A DNA stretch of 64,000 nt from Flavobacterium sp. SH_e (GTDB lineage Bacteria; Bacteroidota; Bacteroidia; Flavobacteriales; Flavobacteriaceae), in the NCBI RefSeq assembly GCF_025717045.1, contig NZ_JAOVZN010000005.1, positions 558,001 through 622,000 on the forward strand. The letters run 5' to 3'. The notes under the pieces were generated by a model. It was not told the DNA's origin. It worked only from the letters and a program-made list of their open reading frames with translations, and made no database searches. Both the position numbers and the translations under genes were made by a program. Of the stretch, positions 53,961 to 63,409 are shown piece after piece; position 1 is the stretch's first letter, and each line of letters opens with the position of its first letter.

Positions 53961-54174
53961 AGTTCGAGATTTTGGTTACTCTCAAATATAAGAAATTTTA
54001 GATTGTAGGCTTTAGATTTTAGATTATAAAAACTTAAAAGATTGGACACGGATTAAACCGATTCGCTTTCGCGAAAACGCAGATAAAACGGATTTTTTCT
54101 TTCTATACTTCGCGTAGGCTTCAACTTCGCTCAACCTGACAAACTTGAAACCTGAAACAAAACAAACAAAAAAA
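53961..54174. repeat. Repeat-rich gap between guaC and miaE
   Basis: Contains TTTAGATTTTAGATTATAAA (54010-54029), a GACACGGATTAAACCGATTCGC motif at 54044-54066 with the small foldback TTCGCTTTCGCGAA (54062-54075), and GACAAACTTGAAACCTGAAAC at 54138-54158. These are repeat-family words rather than coding sequence. Confidence 0.55.
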
Positions 54175-54768
54175 CTACCCGTGAATAGTCTCTCCTTTTC
54201 CGTAATTGGTAATAATTGATTCTTCAAATGCCAGCCATTCTCTCCAGCGTTTTTCAACATCAATTCCTGTTCCGTATTTACGAGCGTATGTTATAAAAGT
54301 GGTATAATGTCCTGCTTCACTTTCCATTAATTCTCTATAGAAAAGAGCTAATTCTTCGTCTTTAATGTTTTCAGAAAGCACTTTAAAACGTTCGCAGCTT
54401 CTAGCTTCAATCATAGCAGAAAATAGTAATCTTTCAACAAGACCTGAAACACGGCTTCCGTCTCCGCTTCTTTTCATGTATTGGTATAGTTCGTTTACGT
54501 AATCGTCTTTACGTTCGCGCCCTAATTTCAATCCTCTTTTAATGATGATGTTATGAACTTGCTCAAAATGATCGATTTCTTCTTTGGCTAAAGCCAATAA
54601 ATCTTTCACTAAATCTTGGTGTTCAGAATTGTTTGTAATAATTGTAATCGCGTTTGTTGCCGCTTTTTGCTCGCACCAAGCATGATCTGTTAAGATTTCT
54701 TCGATGTTTTTCTCAACAATATTTACCCATCTTGGGTCGGTTGGCAATTGTAATCTTAGTACGCCCAT
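54175..54768 (-). CDS. miaE: tRNA-(ms2io6A)-hydroxylase-like
   Basis: Protein of 197 residues. Ferritin-like di-iron fold; iron ligands in LALAKEEIDHFEQVH, EARSCERFK and MESEAGHYTTFI. MiaE hydroxylates the isopentenyl side chain of ms2i6A in tRNA. The length and the WCEQKAATNA start agree with bacterial MiaE. It lies alone between repeat-rich gaps. In some genomes the enzyme has other tRNA substrates. Confidence 0.93.
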   Translation of the reverse strand: MGVLRLQLPTDPRWVNIVEKNIEEILTDHAWCEQKAATNAITIITNNSEHQDLVKDLLALAKEEIDHFEQVHNIIIKRGLKLGRERKDDYVNELYQYMKRSGDGSRVSGLVERLLFSAMIEARSCERFKVLSENIKDEELALFYRELMESEAGHYTTFITYARKYGTGIDVEKRWREWLAFEESIITNYGKGETIHG

Positions 54769-54905
54769 GTCTTTTAATTTGTTTCAGGTTTATTTTGTTT
54801 CAGGTTTCAAGTTTCTTATCTAAACGAAAAAAAGTTTAAAGTTTCATAATACGGTTATTTACGCATTACAAAACTTTAAACTTGAAACCTTAAACTTTAA
54901 ACTAA
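54769..54905. repeat. CAGGTTTCAAGTTT inverted repeat
   Basis: AGGTTTCAAGTTT (54802-54814) and AAACTTGAAACCT (54878-54890) are exact reverse complements over 13 bp; the gap also has AAACTTTAAAC and TTTAAAGTTT words. The right end is 15 bases before the glyA stop. Confidence 0.7.
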
Positions 54906-56180
54906 TTAATATGCAAAAATTGGTCTTTCGCTCATTAATTCGTTTACTTCTTCAGCAACTTCTTCGATAAGATCTTCGTTTGTGTGATCTGTAAGCACTT
55001 TATCGATTAAAGCTACGATAGTTTCCATATCTTTTTCAACTAAACCACGAGTTGTGATTGCAGCTGTACCAACACGAATTCCAGAAGTGATAAATGGAGA
55101 TTTATCGTCAAAAGGAACCATGTTTTTGTTTACTGTAATTTCAGCTTTTACTAATGCATTTTCAGCTTCTTTACCAGAAATGTTTTTATTTCTTAAGTCA
55201 ATAAGCATCATATGGTTGTCAGTTCCGCCAGAGATAATGTTGTAACCTCTTTTTACGAAAGCATCAGCCATTGCGTTAGCATTTTTTTGTAATTGCATTG
55301 CGTAAGTAAAGAACTCATCTTTTAATGCTTCACCGAAAGCAACCGCTTTAGCAGCGATAATGTGCATTAAAGGTCCACCTTGATTTCCTGGGAAAACAGC
55401 TAAATCCAATAATGAAGACATCATTCTAATTTCTCCTTTAGGAGTTGTTAATCCTTGTGGATTTGGGAAATCTTTCCCCATTAAAATAAGACCTCCACGT
55501 GGTCCTCTTAATGTTTTATGTGTTGTTGTAGAAACAATATGGCAATGTGGAATTGGATCACTTAATAATCCTTTTGCGATAAGACCAGCTGGGTGAGAAA
55601 TATCAGCAAATAAGATCGCTCCAACGCTGTCTGCAATTTGTCTGAAACGAGCAAAATCCATATCACGAGAATAAGCCGAAGCTCCAGCGATGATTAATTT
55701 TGGCTGTTCTTTAGTTGCAATTTCTTGAATTTTATCATAATCTAAACGACCAGTTTCAGCATCTACACCGTAAAAAACTGGACGATATAAACGTCCTGAG
55801 AAATTTACTGGAGAACCGTGAGTTAAGTGACCTCCATGAGATAAATCGAAACCTAAAATAGTATCACCAGGATTTAGACAAGCGTGATAAACAGCTGTAT
55901 TTGCCTGAGAACCAGAATGAGGCTGTACGTTTGCATATTCAGCGCCAAATAATTCTTTAGCTCTGTCAATAGCAATTTGCTCAATAACGTCAACTACTTC
56001 ACAACCGCCGTAGTATCTTTTGCCAGGATAACCCTCTGCATATTTATTAGTTAAAACAGACCCTGCTGCTGCCATTACTTCATCACTTACAAAATTCTCT
56101 GAAGCGATAAGCTCTAGTCCGTGAATTTGTCTTTCTTTCTCCTCTTGGATAAGATCAAAAATTTGTTCGTCGCGTTGCAT
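54906..56180 (-). CDS. glyA: Serine hydroxymethyltransferase
   Basis: Protein of 424 residues from [18 protein letters not shown]; an ATG 51 bases upstream would add a run outside the family. PLP Lys in [42 protein letters not shown] and PLAALANPQ-like motifs fit GlyA. It makes glycine and 5,10-methylene-THF from serine. It is divergent from fahA, with two promoters in the 109-base gap. Confidence 0.97.
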   Translation of the reverse strand: MQRDEQIFDLIQEEKERQIHGLELIASENFVSDEVMAAAGSVLTNKYAEGYPGKRYYGGCEVVDVIEQIAIDRAKELFGAEYANVQPHSGSQANTAVYHACLNPGDTILGFDLSHGGHLTHGSPVNFSGRLYRPVFYGVDAETGRLDYDKIQEIATKEQPKLIIAGASAYSRDMDFARFRQIADSVGAILFADISHPAGLIAKGLLSDPIPHCHIVSTTTHKTLRGPRGGLILMGKDFPNPQGLTTPKGEIRMMSSLLDLAVFPGNQGGPLMHIIAAKAVAFGEALKDEFFTYAMQLQKNANAMADAFVKRGYNIISGGTDNHMMLIDLRNKNISGKEAENALVKAEITVNKNMVPFDDKSPFITSGIRVGTAAITTRGLVEKDMETIVALIDKVLTDHTNEDLIEEVAEEVNELMSERPIFAY

Positions 56181-56205
56181 TTTTTTGTTTTTCGTTAATT
56201 TCACG

Positions 56206-56213
56206 CAAAAATA
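56206..56213 (-). promoter_or_regulatory. Likely -7 box of glyA
   Basis: On the minus strand TATTTTTG followed by CG, 26 bases from the glyA ATG. The -33 TTTG (56229-56232) is 15 bases away instead of 19, so the assignment is tentative. Confidence 0.35.
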
Positions 56214-56223
56214 CAAAAAAACG

Positions 56224-56254
56224 TTTGTCAAACTGCTAGATTATGATATATTTG
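56224..56254 (+). promoter_or_regulatory. Promoter of fahA, exact Bacteroidota consensus
   Basis: TTTG at 56224-56227, 19 bases, then TATATTTG at 56247-56254. Predicted start about 56260, leaving a leader of about 30 bases before the ATG at 56290. Confidence 0.75.
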
Positions 56255-56289
56255 ACAAGTAATTTTTCAACAAATAATTAACATTAAAC

Positions 56290-57573
56290 ATGCCAATAAC
56301 TGCCAACGATACCAGTAGAAAATCATGGTTAGAAGTGCCAGAAAATAGCGACTTCCCCATCCAGAATATTCCTTTCGGTGTATTTCTTACTAAAGAAAAT
56401 GTCGTTACCGTAGGAACGCGAATTGGCGATTACGCCATAGATTTAGGGGCTTTACAGCAATTAAACTATTTTGAAGGAATCGAATTAACCGATGATATGT
56501 TTATGCAGGATACGCTAAATGATTTTATTTCTGACGGAAAAAAAACATGGCGTTTGGTTCGAAATCGTATCGCAGATATTTTTGACGAGAACAACCCTCA
56601 ATTACGAGATTCAACAAAACACCGAGATATTGTTATATTTAAAATCGAAGATGTAGAGATGCAATTGCCAGTTTTGATTGGTGATTATACTGACTTCTAT
56701 TCGAGCAGAGAACACGCTACAAACGTAGGTAAAATGTTCCGCGATCCAGAAAATGCTTTATTGCCAAACTGGCTTCATATTCCAGTTGGATACCACGGAA
56801 GAAGTTCAACAATTGTACCTTCTGGAATTCCAGTTCACAGACCAATGGGACAAACTTTACCTGCTGGACATGATACGCCTGTTTTTGGAGCTTCTCGTTT
56901 AGTAGATTTTGAATTAGAAACTGCTTTTATTACAACAGATGTTAACGTAATGGGGGAAAATATCCCAACCTACGAAGCAGAAGACTATATTTTCGGAATG
57001 GTTTTATTGAATGACTGGAGCGCGCGTGATATTCAGAAATGGGAATATGTGCCTCTTGGGCCATTCTTAGCCAAAAACTTTGCAACTTCAATCTCTCCGT
57101 GGATTGTGACAATGGATGCTCTTGAGCCTTTTAGAACTAAAGGCCCTAAACAAGATCCGTCTCCACTTCCTTATTTACAAACAAAAGGAAAAAAAGCTTT
57201 TGACATTCATTTAGAAGTTTCAATACAACCTGAAAACCAAGAGGAAACAGTTGTTTCGAAATCAAACTTTAAATATTTATATTGGTCAATGTGCCAGCAA
57301 TTGGCTCATCACACTTCAAACGGATGTCGTGTAAATTCTGGCGACATGATGGGTTCTGGAACTATTTCTGGTCCAACTCCTGATAGTTTTGGTTCGATGC
57401 TAGAATTAACTTGGGGCGGAAAAAATCCGTTGAGATTAAAAGATGGCAGCGAACGTAAATTTATTGAAGATAATGATACGGTTATTATTCGTGGATTCTG
57501 CGAAAATACCGAAGTAAGAATTGGTTTTGGAGAAGTTTCTAGCCAATTGCTACCTCCTTTTATTAAACAATGA
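56290..57573 (+). CDS. fahA: Fumarylacetoacetase
   Basis: Protein of 427 residues. N-terminal domain then the FAH fold with metal ligands in DFYSSREHATNVG, FELETAF and NDWSARDIQKWEY; TISGPTPDSFG near the active site. It cleaves fumarylacetoacetate to fumarate and acetoacetate, the last step of tyrosine and phenylalanine degradation. No other genes of the pathway are in the window. Confidence 0.96.
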   Translation: MPITANDTSRKSWLEVPENSDFPIQNIPFGVFLTKENVVTVGTRIGDYAIDLGALQQLNYFEGIELTDDMFMQDTLNDFISDGKKTWRLVRNRIADIFDENNPQLRDSTKHRDIVIFKIEDVEMQLPVLIGDYTDFYSSREHATNVGKMFRDPENALLPNWLHIPVGYHGRSSTIVPSGIPVHRPMGQTLPAGHDTPVFGASRLVDFELETAFITTDVNVMGENIPTYEAEDYIFGMVLLNDWSARDIQKWEYVPLGPFLAKNFATSISPWIVTMDALEPFRTKGPKQDPSPLPYLQTKGKKAFDIHLEVSIQPENQEETVVSKSNFKYLYWSMCQQLAHHTSNGCRVNSGDMMGSGTISGPTPDSFGSMLELTWGGKNPLRLKDGSERKFIEDNDTVIIRGFCENTEVRIGFGEVSSQLLPPFIKQ

Positions 57574-57608
57574 AGATCAGATCAGTCTGAACAAGAAATA
57601 TAGAAAAC

Positions 57609-57640
57609 AAAAAACCTTGGTGATCGCCAAGGTTTTTTTA
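57609..57640 (+). terminator. Terminator of fahA
   Basis: AAAAAACCTTGG/CCAAGGTTTTTT, loop TGATCG, then T-run. Confidence 0.93.
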
Positions 57641-57681
57641 TGCTTATATTTAAATCTTTTAAAATTGAAAAGAAAAGTTAT

Positions 57682-58866
57682 TTATTCTAAGACCAACTTT
57701 ACCCAAACCAAACGATGATCTGAACTTGATTCACGTTTTTCAACTAATTCTGACATTTGTTCATCTTTCGCAGGCCAGAATACCCCACTGTTTATAACTT
57801 TAAAACCAAGTCTGGATGGCAAAACATAATCGGCGCGCATTCTCCAAAATGCAGTATGATTAATTCCAAAAGGATTTTCAGGACTATATTCAGCACCACC
57901 TTTACTAGCAGGCGTAAAATCGCTATTAATTTTCGGACTTTCTATTAACGATTTTATACCTTCTCTAATAGCGCTTCCTTCAACTGGAGAAGCATTTTGA
58001 TCACCCAATATAACAAATCGAGAATTTGGATCTAAACCACCTTTTACACCTTTATCATCATAAATGTACGAAGCTGAATTGTCTGAGATATAATCTTTCC
58101 AGAATCGGATTTCATCATGATTTCTTTTTCCATTGCGATCTTCATCACCATCAAAAGTAGGAGGAGTTGGATGACTAACTAAGACATGAACTGTTTTATT
58201 GTTAATTTGTACAGGAACGTCCCAGTGAGATTTTGAAGACAAAGGGAATTCCTTCCAAGCTTTCTTGCTATACCAATCCGATCCATCTGCTTTTTTAGTA
58301 AGCAATGCTCCGGGCATATCTTTCCATTTAAAATGTTGAAAAGTACGAACCGCTTTAGCATCAATAGGATATTTAGACAAAAGCATCATTCCATATTGTC
58401 CAGGATACATACCAAATCCCCAAGCATCATTTCCAAAATTATTCAACTTTCCATCGTTGTTCAAATCGTAAGGACTTGGCTGACCAGTATTCACTGTAGA
58501 ATAATAGTGATAAGGATAATCAATGGCCGTTGCCCCGCCCTGGCTCACGTTCAAGTATTTTTTTATAAAAGCCTTTACACCAAGTTCAGGATCTTTAATG
58601 TAATCAAATTCGTTTAGCAGAATAACATCTGGTCTAACAGTTTGAATAATGTGAGCGATATTTTTGATTTGAGCATTATTCCCTGAATTAAGCTGATAAA
58701 TCAATATCTCCTCCGATTTCCCCATTGCCCCTTTTGGAGAATAATTATCAGATTCCATACTTACATTGTAGGTAGCAAATGTAAGTTCATTTTTATCTTG
58801 CAAATCAGACTGTGAAAAAAGAACTCTCGAAGAAAGCAAGAAAAGGATAAAAAATATTTTCTTCAT
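57682..58866 (-). CDS. Secreted endonuclease/exonuclease/phosphatase-family protein
   Basis: Protein of 394 residues from MKKIFFILFLLSSRVLFSQ (signal peptide); an ATG 69 bases upstream is without signal character. EEP motifs: ATYNVSM, ILLNEFDYIKD, SHPTPPTFDGDEDRNGK, ILGDQNASP and SSDHRLVWVKL (His/Asp pair). The presence of an insert with DLNNDGKLN (a calcium-like loop) is notable. It would act in the periplasm or outside as a nuclease, sphingomyelinase or phosphodiesterase; substrate unknown. Confidence 0.88.
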   Translation of the reverse strand: MKKIFFILFLLSSRVLFSQSDLQDKNELTFATYNVSMESDNYSPKGAMGKSEEILIYQLNSGNNAQIKNIAHIIQTVRPDVILLNEFDYIKDPELGVKAFIKKYLNVSQGGATAIDYPYHYYSTVNTGQPSPYDLNNDGKLNNFGNDAWGFGMYPGQYGMMLLSKYPIDAKAVRTFQHFKWKDMPGALLTKKADGSDWYSKKAWKEFPLSSKSHWDVPVQINNKTVHVLVSHPTPPTFDGDEDRNGKRNHDEIRFWKDYISDNSASYIYDDKGVKGGLDPNSRFVILGDQNASPVEGSAIREGIKSLIESPKINSDFTPASKGGAEYSPENPFGINHTAFWRMRADYVLPSRLGFKVINSGVFWPAKDEQMSELVEKRESSSDHRLVWVKLVLE

Positions 58867-58956
58867 ATAAAAAAAATCTGCATTTCTGCATTGTTGAACA
58901 TACGAATATAAGGAGGTTATTCGGACACATAGCAAATCTGTCTGTTAAATATACAA

Positions 58957-58988
58957 CAAAAAAAGCTGCCACTTTTGGTGACAGCTTA
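58957..58988 (-). terminator. Terminator of the agmatine deiminase gene
   Basis: AAGCTGTCAC/GTGGCAGCTT stem (one mismatch) with a T-run on the minus strand, 90 bases after the stop. Confidence 0.75.
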
Positions 58989-59078
58989 AATAATACAAGA
59001 AAGTCTCTGTATATCTGACAATTTTATAGCAGATTAAAAAGATCAAAACGATTACTTTATAATCTGTAGCTACTATTT

Positions 59079-60119
59079 TTATGCAGGAATCTGCTGACTT
59101 AAACAATGTAAAGTTCCAAAACCCCAAATAAAATCAATACAGCTTATTCCGATTACTTCACGATCTGGAAAACATTCTGCTAAGATATTTAAAGCTACAC
59201 GATCATTGCTATCGTTGAATGTTGGCACTAAAACACAATTATTCAAAATCAAGAAATTAGCATAACTTGCCGGTAAACGTAAATCTTCAAAATCAACACG
59301 TTTTGGCATTGGAAGCGCTACAATAACTGGAGATTTTCCGTTTTCTAATTTTGCGTTTTGCAAACGTTTCAAATTATCTTGTAAAGGTTTGTAATTAGAA
59401 TCGTTTTTATTAGTTTCCACAATAGTTACTATAGTATCTTCATTTACAAATCGGCATAAATCGTCAATATGACCGTGAGTATCATCACCTTCAATTCCAT
59501 CTCCTAACCAAATTACATTTGTAACTCCAAGATATTCTTTAAAAACTGCTTCGTAATCTTCTTTTGTAAAACCAGCGTTTCGAACCTGAATTGTTGGATG
59601 CATTAAACATTCTTCAGATGTTAATAAAGTTCCTTTTCCGTTTACGTCAATCGCTCCTCCTTCAACAATTACTGGTTTTCCTTTATACATTACTTGAGTT
59701 AAAGGCACATTAATAAAATCAGCTACTTTACCCGGAACAAATTTGTCTAACTGATAGTTTTTATATTTTGCCCAACCATTGAAATTAAAATTCAACGCTT
59801 CTCTTTTCGAACCATTTTTCACAATAATTGGTCCTGAATCACGCATCCAGCTTCTGTTGGTTTTATGAATAATATAGGAAACGTTATCAAGGTTTACGCG
59901 AGCTCTTTCAAGCATATCTGCAACTTTCTCTTTTAGTTTTTCATCGGCTACGACCAAAAAAACAGTTTCAAAAGTGGCTACTTTTTTAATAAATTCTACA
60001 AAAGCCCATTGAACGGCCTCATATTTTCCAGGCCAATCGTTACCATTATGCGGAAAACACAATACAATTCCTTGCTGTTTTTCCCATTCTGCTGGAAATC
60101 TTCTATTATTTGTTGACAT
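59079..60119 (-). CDS. aguA: Agmatine deiminase
   Basis: Protein of 346 residues of the porphyromonas-type peptidylarginine deiminase fold (PF04371). WMRDSGP, GHIDDLCRFV and the Cys in LHCLSQQ at the end place the guanidine-binding Asp, His and catalytic Cys. It converts agmatine to N-carbamoylputrescine and ammonia. Its partner gene for N-carbamoylputrescine amidase is at 63410-64000 on the same strand with two genes between, so this looks like a split polyamine operon. Possible -7 box TATCTTTG at 60145-60152. Confidence 0.95.
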   Translation of the reverse strand: MSTNNRRFPAEWEKQQGIVLCFPHNGNDWPGKYEAVQWAFVEFIKKVATFETVFLVVADEKLKEKVADMLERARVNLDNVSYIIHKTNRSWMRDSGPIIVKNGSKREALNFNFNGWAKYKNYQLDKFVPGKVADFINVPLTQVMYKGKPVIVEGGAIDVNGKGTLLTSEECLMHPTIQVRNAGFTKEDYEAVFKEYLGVTNVIWLGDGIEGDDTHGHIDDLCRFVNEDTIVTIVETNKNDSNYKPLQDNLKRLQNAKLENGKSPVIVALPMPKRVDFEDLRLPASYANFLILNNCVLVPTFNDSNDRVALNILAECFPDREVIGISCIDFIWGFGTLHCLSQQIPA

Positions 60120-60144
60120 AAAGAGGTTCTAATTTAGAAAGTGC

Positions 60145-60152
60145 AAAGATAA
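60145..60152 (-). promoter_or_regulatory. Likely -7 box of aguA
   Basis: On the minus strand TATCTTTG followed by CAC, 26 bases before the aguA ATG. No TTG found at exactly 19 bases upstream, so a partial match. Confidence 0.45.
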
Positions 60153-60303
60153 GCATTCGTTAGGATTATAAAACATTTGATTGAAATTCATCTATAATTT
60201 CACAATAAATATCCTGCAAAAATTAAGTTAAAGATTAAATAATACCTACTTAATATTTAACAGAAAGCTCAGAATTACTTTTACCAAAACTAAAAACTAA
60301 CAC

Positions 60304-61821
60304 ATGAAAAATTTATCTATCTCATTATTTGCAGCGCTTTTTATTTTGGCGAGCTGTAATAATGACGAAAATTCTAACAACGAACCTGAAGTTGTTGTAA
60401 ACGAGAACCCAGCAACTTTTAAAGAAATTGGTTCTATTACAATTGGCGGAGAAGCTGCAGCTGAAATTTCTGCTTACTGCGAAAAAACAAAAAGACTTTT
60501 TACAGTTAATAACAGCGGTGTAAACCAAATTGATGTTATTGATATCACAGATCCTACAAAGCCAACAAAAATCGGAAAAATTGATTTAGTAGCTTATGAA
60601 GGTGCCGCAAACAGTGTTTCTGTTTTTGACGGAAAATTGGCTGTTGCTTTAGAATCTACTGTAAACAAGCAAGGAAATGGAAAAGTAATTGTTTTCAACA
60701 CTTCAGATTATAGTTTAATCAAACAAGTTACGGTTGGTGCTTTACCAGATATGATTACTTTTTCTCCTGACGGAAAATTCATTATGTCGGCTAACGAAGG
60801 GGAACCAAATACAGATTATTCACAAGATCCAAACGGAACGGTTTCTATTATTGAAACTAGCACTTATTCGGTTACTACTTTAGATTTCAGTTCGTTCAGT
60901 AGCCAAGCTACTGCTTTGGCAAAAGACGGATTCAGAGTTTCAAAATTCGCTAAGAGTTTCGCTCAGGACATTGAACCAGAATACATTACAATTTCAGATG
61001 ATTCAAAAACAGCTTGGGTTACTTTACAAGAAAATAATGGTGTTGCAAAAGTTGATTTAACTTCTAAAACAATCACTGCAATTTATCCTTTAGGCTTAAA
61101 AGACTACAATACAGCAGAAAATGCTATTGATGTAAGCGATAAAGACGATAAAGTAGCTTTTAATCCTTGGAAAGTAAAAGGACTTTATATGCCAGATGCA
61201 ATTAGTCATTTTACAGTAAATAATACTCCTTATTTTGTTACTGCAAATGAAGGAGATGCTAGAGAATATGATGCTTATTCTGATGTTAAGCGTATGAAAG
61301 ACATGACATTGGACGCAACTGCTTTTCCTGATGCAGCGACTTTAAAATTAGAAACAAACTTAGGAAGGCTTAATCTAATTACTGACATGGGAGATACTGA
61401 CGGTGACGGAGATTTAGACCAAATGGTAAGTTTTGGAGGAAGATCATTTTCAATCTGGAACGGAAATACTGGAAAAATAGTTTTTGACAGTAAAAATGAT
61501 GTTGACAAAAAAACTAATGAATTAGGAACTTATGACGATAAAAGAAGTGATGATAAAGGTTCTGAGCCAGAAGCTGTAGTAGCAGCTAAAATGGGAACTC
61601 AAAATATTTTATTCGTTGGTTTAGAAAGATCTGATGCTTTTATGGTTTATGATACTACAAACCCAACTTCGCCACAATATTTACAAACAGTGAAAACTGG
61701 TGACGCTCCAGAAGGAATTTTGTTTATTCCAGCTTCAAAAAGCCCTACTAAAAGAAGCTTATTAGTAGTAAGCAGTGAAGGAGATGGATCTGTTAAAATT
61801 TACCAACCAGATTTGAAATAA
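60304..61821 (+). CDS. Choice-of-anchor I lipoprotein
   Basis: Protein of 505 residues. Lipobox LFILASC, then a beta-propeller-like chain: IGSITIGGEAAAEISAYCEK, VNQIDVIDITDPTKPTKIGK, FSPDGKFIMSANEGEPNTDY and ILFVGLERSDAFMVYD. It fits the choice-of-anchor I family, large exported proteins with repeated YVTN/LVIVD-type units often beside phosphatase genes. The lipoprotein would sit at the cell surface or outer-membrane inner face. Function unknown. Confidence 0.88.
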   Translation: MKNLSISLFAALFILASCNNDENSNNEPEVVVNENPATFKEIGSITIGGEAAAEISAYCEKTKRLFTVNNSGVNQIDVIDITDPTKPTKIGKIDLVAYEGAANSVSVFDGKLAVALESTVNKQGNGKVIVFNTSDYSLIKQVTVGALPDMITFSPDGKFIMSANEGEPNTDYSQDPNGTVSIIETSTYSVTTLDFSSFSSQATALAKDGFRVSKFAKSFAQDIEPEYITISDDSKTAWVTLQENNGVAKVDLTSKTITAIYPLGLKDYNTAENAIDVSDKDDKVAFNPWKVKGLYMPDAISHFTVNNTPYFVTANEGDAREYDAYSDVKRMKDMTLDATAFPDAATLKLETNLGRLNLITDMGDTDGDGDLDQMVSFGGRSFSIWNGNTGKIVFDSKNDVDKKTNELGTYDDKRSDDKGSEPEAVVAAKMGTQNILFVGLERSDAFMVYDTTNPTSPQYLQTVKTGDAPEGILFIPASKSPTKRSLLVVSSEGDGSVKIYQPDLK

Positions 61822-61842
61822 TAAATATATTTCCAGGATAGC

Positions 61843-61876
61843 AAAAGGGCAAAATGTGAATTTTGCCCTTTTTTTA
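61843..61876 (+). terminator. Terminator of the choice-of-anchor gene
   Basis: AAAAGGGCAAAA/TTTTGCCCTTTT, perfect 12-bp stem, loop TGTGAA, then T-run. Confidence 0.93.
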
Positions 61877-62024
61877 TACCTTCTATTAGACTAATATTAA
61901 CGGATTTACATAATTAAAAGCCAAAATATGGAAATTATGTAAGTGTATATACAACACATTCTAGAATTCGACCTCTAATTTTGTTCATGAGTTTAATAAT
62001 AAAAACAATTTAATTTTTGATATC

Positions 62025-63284
62025 ATGAAAAAGAAATTAGTATCAGCCTCTCTATTATTACTATCATTCGCCGCAGGCGCACAAAATATGGCTACCACTT
62101 CTACAAAACCTATTGTAGATCAAGAATACAACAAATGGTCGATAGAACTTAATGGCGGGGTTAACAAACCAACTAGAGCAATGACTCCAGGTTACACGAC
62201 AGAATCTTTAAACTTTTTTCACGGAGATCTAGGTGTAAGATATATGTTTAATCCAAAGTTTGGTGTAAAATTAGATGTTGGTTACGACCAATTTAAAGAG
62301 AAAAAAGACACACCCGATTTTGAAAGCCGATATGTTAGAGCAAGTTTGCAAGGAGTTATAAACGTAGGACGCGCTTTAAATTTTGAAACTTGGACTAATA
62401 CAATTGGTATTTTGGCGCATGGTGGTTTTGGAGTTTCGCAAATTAGTACTGAAACTGGTTTTGGAGGCCAAGATTATATGGCTCATGGAATTGCTGGTTT
62501 AACTGGCCAAATCAAATTGAGCAATAGAGTTGCACTTACTGGAGATCTTACGGGAATTATTAATGGAAGACAAAACTGGAACTTTGACGGAATGGGTAAC
62601 ACCACTACAGGTTCTTTTGATGGAATTCTATTAAACGCTTCTGTTGGTTTAACTTTTTACTTAGGTAAAAACGAAAGACACGCTGACTGGGTTGGCGAAG
62701 AAGATCGAATTGGTGAATTGGAAAAAAGAGTTGACTTGATCGAAACTGGTCTTTTGGATACAGACAAAGATGGAGTTGCTGATTTATACGATTTAGAACC
62801 AAATAGTATTGCTGGAGTTGCCGTTAACACAAAAGGACAATCTATAGACAACAATCAAAATGGTGTTCCTGATGAGTTAGAAAGCTATTTAGACAAAACT
62901 TATGAAAAGAAAGGTTCTGGAACAGCAACAAACAATACTGTTGAAGAATTAATCAATGGAGGTTATGTAAATGTATATTTCGATTTCAATTCGTCAAAAC
63001 CTACAAACGCTTCTTTATCTGGTGTTGATTTCTTAGTGAAATACTTAAAAAACAATCCAGGGAAATCAGCTGATATTATTGGATATGCTGACGAAATTGG
63101 AAACACTAACTATAACACAGAATTGTCTAGAAAAAGAGCTGAAGCTGTGAAAAAAGTAGCTATAAATGCAGGAATTGATGCATCAAGATTGAATGTAATT
63201 GCTAATGGAGAAGATACTTCTGTTAACAAAAATTCTAAAGAGGCACGTCAGATCGTGAGAAGAGTTACTTTCCAAGTAAAATAA
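62025..63284 (+). CDS. OmpA-family outer-membrane protein with TSP3-like repeats
   Basis: Protein of 419 residues. Signal peptide (LLLSFAAGAQ), N-terminal beta barrel (about 40-215), thrombospondin-3-type calcium repeats (DTDKDGVADLYDLEPN, DNNQNGVPDELE) and an OmpA C-terminal domain binding peptidoglycan (VYFDFNSSKPT, YADEIGNTNYNTELSRKRAEAV). It anchors outer membrane to wall. A TAATTTTG box at 61976-61983 could be its -7 element, but no TTG is at the proper distance. Confidence 0.94.
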   Translation: MKKKLVSASLLLLSFAAGAQNMATTSTKPIVDQEYNKWSIELNGGVNKPTRAMTPGYTTESLNFFHGDLGVRYMFNPKFGVKLDVGYDQFKEKKDTPDFESRYVRASLQGVINVGRALNFETWTNTIGILAHGGFGVSQISTETGFGGQDYMAHGIAGLTGQIKLSNRVALTGDLTGIINGRQNWNFDGMGNTTTGSFDGILLNASVGLTFYLGKNERHADWVGEEDRIGELEKRVDLIETGLLDTDKDGVADLYDLEPNSIAGVAVNTKGQSIDNNQNGVPDELESYLDKTYEKKGSGTATNNTVEELINGGYVNVYFDFNSSKPTNASLSGVDFLVKYLKNNPGKSADIIGYADEIGNTNYNTELSRKRAEAVKKVAINAGIDASRLNVIANGEDTSVNKNSKEARQIVRRVTFQVK

Positions 63285-63306
63285 TCTTATTCTAATATAT
63301 ATTTAA

Positions 63307-63340
63307 AAAGGCGGTTTCAAAATATTGAAACTGCCTTCTT
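63307..63340 (+). terminator. Terminator of the OmpA gene
   Basis: AAGGCGGTTTCA/TGAAACTGCCTT with one wobble, loop AAATAT, followed by T-rich sequence. Confidence 0.85.
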
Positions 63341-63355
63341 TATTTGACTCAAAGC

Positions 63356-63388
63356 AAAAAAGGACAAAATATACACTTTGTCCTTTTA
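63356..63388 (-). terminator. Terminator of the N-carbamoylputrescine amidase gene
   Basis: AAAAGGACAAA/TTTGTCCTTTT, 11-bp stem with T-run on the minus strand, 23 bases from the stop. Confidence 0.85.
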
Positions 63389-63409
63389 TTATATTTGAGA
63401 TAAATCTAA

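Noticed and set aside
54024..54263. 79-residue minus-strand frame between guaC and miaE
   Set aside because: It spans the repeat-rich gap and part of miaE. The protein (RLSEVEAYAKYRK) is a typical chance translation of Flavobacterium repeats.
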